From Cyanobium sp. (GTDB lineage: Bacteria; Cyanobacteriota; Cyanobacteriia; PCC-6307; Cyanobiaceae), in contig BJHC01000088.1 of assembly GCA_014191535.1 (NCBI GenBank), forward strand, positions 1 through 6,372: 6,372 nt of DNA. Reading direction: 5' to 3'. Both the position numbers and the translations under genes were made by a program. Positions 5,157-6,372 of this stretch are shown piece by piece. The notes below the pieces were generated by a model. It saw only the letters and a program-made list of their open reading frames with translations, had not been told where the DNA came from and made no database searches. Each line of letters starts with the position of its first letter. Within the stretch, counting starts at the first letter, position 1.

Positions 5157-6372
5157 CTATTTGGCCAGCAGCGCCTCCACAAACTCAAAGCTGTTGAAGG
5201 GGCGCAGGTCACGGATGCCCTCGCCGGCGCCGATGAAGCGGATCGGCAGGCCCGCCTCCGACGACACCGCCAGGGCAACGCCCCCGCGGGAGCTGCCATC
5301 CAGCTTGGTGAGCACCACCCCGGTGAGGCCGGCAGCCTGGGCGAAGGCCATGGCCTGCTTGAGGCCGTTCTGCCCCTGGCTGGCATCGAGCACCAACAAC
5401 GACTGCACCTCGGCATCGGGCGCCAACTTGTCGACGATGCGGCGCACCTTGGCCAGCTCCTCCATCAGGTTGTGCTTGGTCTGCAGGCGACCGGCGGTGT
5501 CCACCAGCACCAGGTCGGTGCCCTTGGCCTGGGCCGCACCGATGGCGTCGTAGACCACGGCGGCGGGGTCGGCGTTGGCCGATGGATTGGACACCACGGT
5601 GACGCCACTGCGCTCCCCCCACACCTGCACCTGCTGCACGGCGGCGGCGCGGAAGGTGTCAGCGGCGGCGATCAGACAGCTGTAACCGCTGCGGATGGCC
5701 AGGTTGGCCAGCTTGCCGAGGGTGGTGGTCTTGCCCACGCCGTTCACCCCGACCATCAGCCACACATTCAGACGGCCGCGCTCCGGAGCCAACAGGGCGG
5801 CGCCACTGGCCTGGATGGGGGTATCCAGCAGGTTGCGCAGCTGCTGCTTCAGGAAGCGGATGCCCTCCTCCGGCTCCACCACCTCCTCATTGAGGCGCTT
5901 GCGCAGGGCCTCCAGCACCTGATCGGTGGCCTGCACCCCCACATCCGCCCGCAACAGCAGGGTTTCCAGGTCGTCGAGCACCTCGGGGGTGAGGGGGTCA
6001 TCCCCCAGGTTCTCCAGCAGCTGGGTGACGAAGCCCTGGCGGGTCTTCTCCATGCCGCGGCGTAGGCGCCCCAGCCAATCGATTTCCTCCAGGGAGATCT
6101 GATCAAGCTGTCGGCCCTGAGCGGCCAGCACTTCGGCCGACCAGGTGAAGTCGTCGTCGAAGGCCCCGAGCTGGGGTGCCGCCTCATCGGCGGGAGCCGC
6201 CGGGGCCGCTGCGGGCACCGGAGCCGGTGGGGTGTCAATCGCCCGATCCAGCAACTCCTGCTGGCGCTGGGCGCGCTGGGCCGCGGCCTGCTCCAGCAGC
6301 GACAGGCCCGCCGACGGGGCAGCTGGGGGCTCGGGCTCGGGCTGGGCCGCGGGTGTCGCTGGTGCGGTGGTC
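5157..6372 (-). CDS. ftsY: Signal recognition particle receptor FtsY (5' end off the window)
   Basis: FtsY is the SRP-family GTPase that docks Ffh-ribosome complexes at the plasma and thylakoid membranes. The frame is open to the right edge, so the true start lies beyond 6372; the TTG at 6252-6254 is internal. The visible N-terminus (about 6120-6371) is an Ala/Pro-rich segment with acidic residues and a Gln/Arg/Glu helix (EQAAAQRAQRQQELLDR), matching the variable A domain. The NG core follows. The N domain starts near WLGRLRRGMEKTRQGF and contains LLLRADVGV. The G1 P-loop GVNGVGKTTT is at 5721-5750, then AADTFRAAAVQQ, DTAGR (G3) at 5487-5501, TKLDG with SSRGG (G4) at 5295-5309, and the closing IGAGEGIRDLRPF near the C-terminus. 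All nucleotide-contacting motifs are intact. It stops at TAG (5157-5159), 59 bases before the chosen phosphatase start, and is the promoter-proximal gene of the minus-strand series seen here. Confidence 0.97.
   Translation of the reverse strand, partial: TTAPATPAAQPEPEPPAAPSAGLSLLEQAAAQRAQRQQELLDRAIDTPPAPVPAAAPAAPADEAAPQLGAFDDDFTWSAEVLAAQGRQLDQISLEEIDWLGRLRRGMEKTRQGFVTQLLENLGDDPLTPEVLDDLETLLLRADVGVQATDQVLEALRKRLNEEVVEPEEGIRFLKQQLRNLLDTPIQASGAALLAPERGRLNVWLMVGVNGVGKTTTLGKLANLAIRSGYSCLIAAADTFRAAAVQQVQVWGERSGVTVVSNPSANADPAAVVYDAIGAAQAKGTDLVLVDTAGRLQTKHNLMEELAKVRRIVDKLAPDAEVQSLLVLDASQGQNGLKQAMAFAQAAGLTGVVLTKLDGSSRGGVALAVSSEAGLPIRFIGAGEGIRDLRPFNSFEFVEALLAK

Noticed and set aside
4075..5553. 492-codon open frame on the plus strand across the phosphatase and ftsY
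   Set aside because: It crosses two well-supported minus-strand genes and their junction. Its His/Gln-rich composition is the complement of their Leu/Asp/Val codons.
6252..6254. TTG as the start of ftsY
   Set aside because: The frame stays open upstream to 6371 with a continuing A-domain-like sequence, including a Glu/Gln/Arg helix. The true start lies outside the window.

Overview
The window looks like ordinary chromosomal DNA from a G+C-rich cyanobacterium, most likely a Cyanobium-like or freshwater/brackish Synechococcus-type picocyanobacterium. The reasons are the very high G+C of third codon positions, the cyanobacterial-type glycine-rich single-RRM protein, the order ftsY - PP2C phosphatase - argH - RRM protein next to dusA (which I recall from marine Synechococcus and Prochlorococcus chromosomes but could not check), and three perfect copies of the cyanobacterial HIP1 octamer GCGATCGC. 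The organism call is inference, not a database match.

Layout, left to right. Positions 1-703 (minus) hold the N-terminal 234 codons of an HI0933/BaiN-family flavoprotein that runs off the left edge. Twenty bases separate its start from the divergent dusA gene (724-1722, plus), a tRNA-dihydrouridine synthase A. dusA meets the glycine-rich RNA-binding protein gene (1719-2231, minus) tail to tail. The two stop codons share the palindrome CTAG, so the genes overlap by four bases. Upstream of the RRM gene on the minus strand lie argH (2273-3667), a GAF-like/SpoIIE-type PP2C phosphatase gene (3691 to about 5097) and ftsY (from 5157 beyond the right edge).

Reading on the minus strand, ftsY, the phosphatase gene, argH and the RRM gene are co-directional, with gaps of about 59, 23 and 41 bases. 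They could form one transcription unit whose promoter lies outside the window. Their roles are disparate: the SRP receptor for membrane targeting, a Ser/Thr phosphatase output module, the last step of arginine synthesis, and an RNA-binding/stress protein. No pathway link is evident, so shared transcription or long-conserved order is more likely than a joint function.

The window is densely coding, with no intergenic stretch longer than about 60 bases. I see no tRNA, rRNA, CRISPR array, insertion sequence, phage gene, riboswitch or convincing intrinsic terminator. No start codon is preceded by a clear Shine-Dalgarno sequence. I found no evidence of a new biological system. The points worth a second look are the gene-junction architectures, the RRM leader, and a phosphatase with no partner or substrate encoded nearby.
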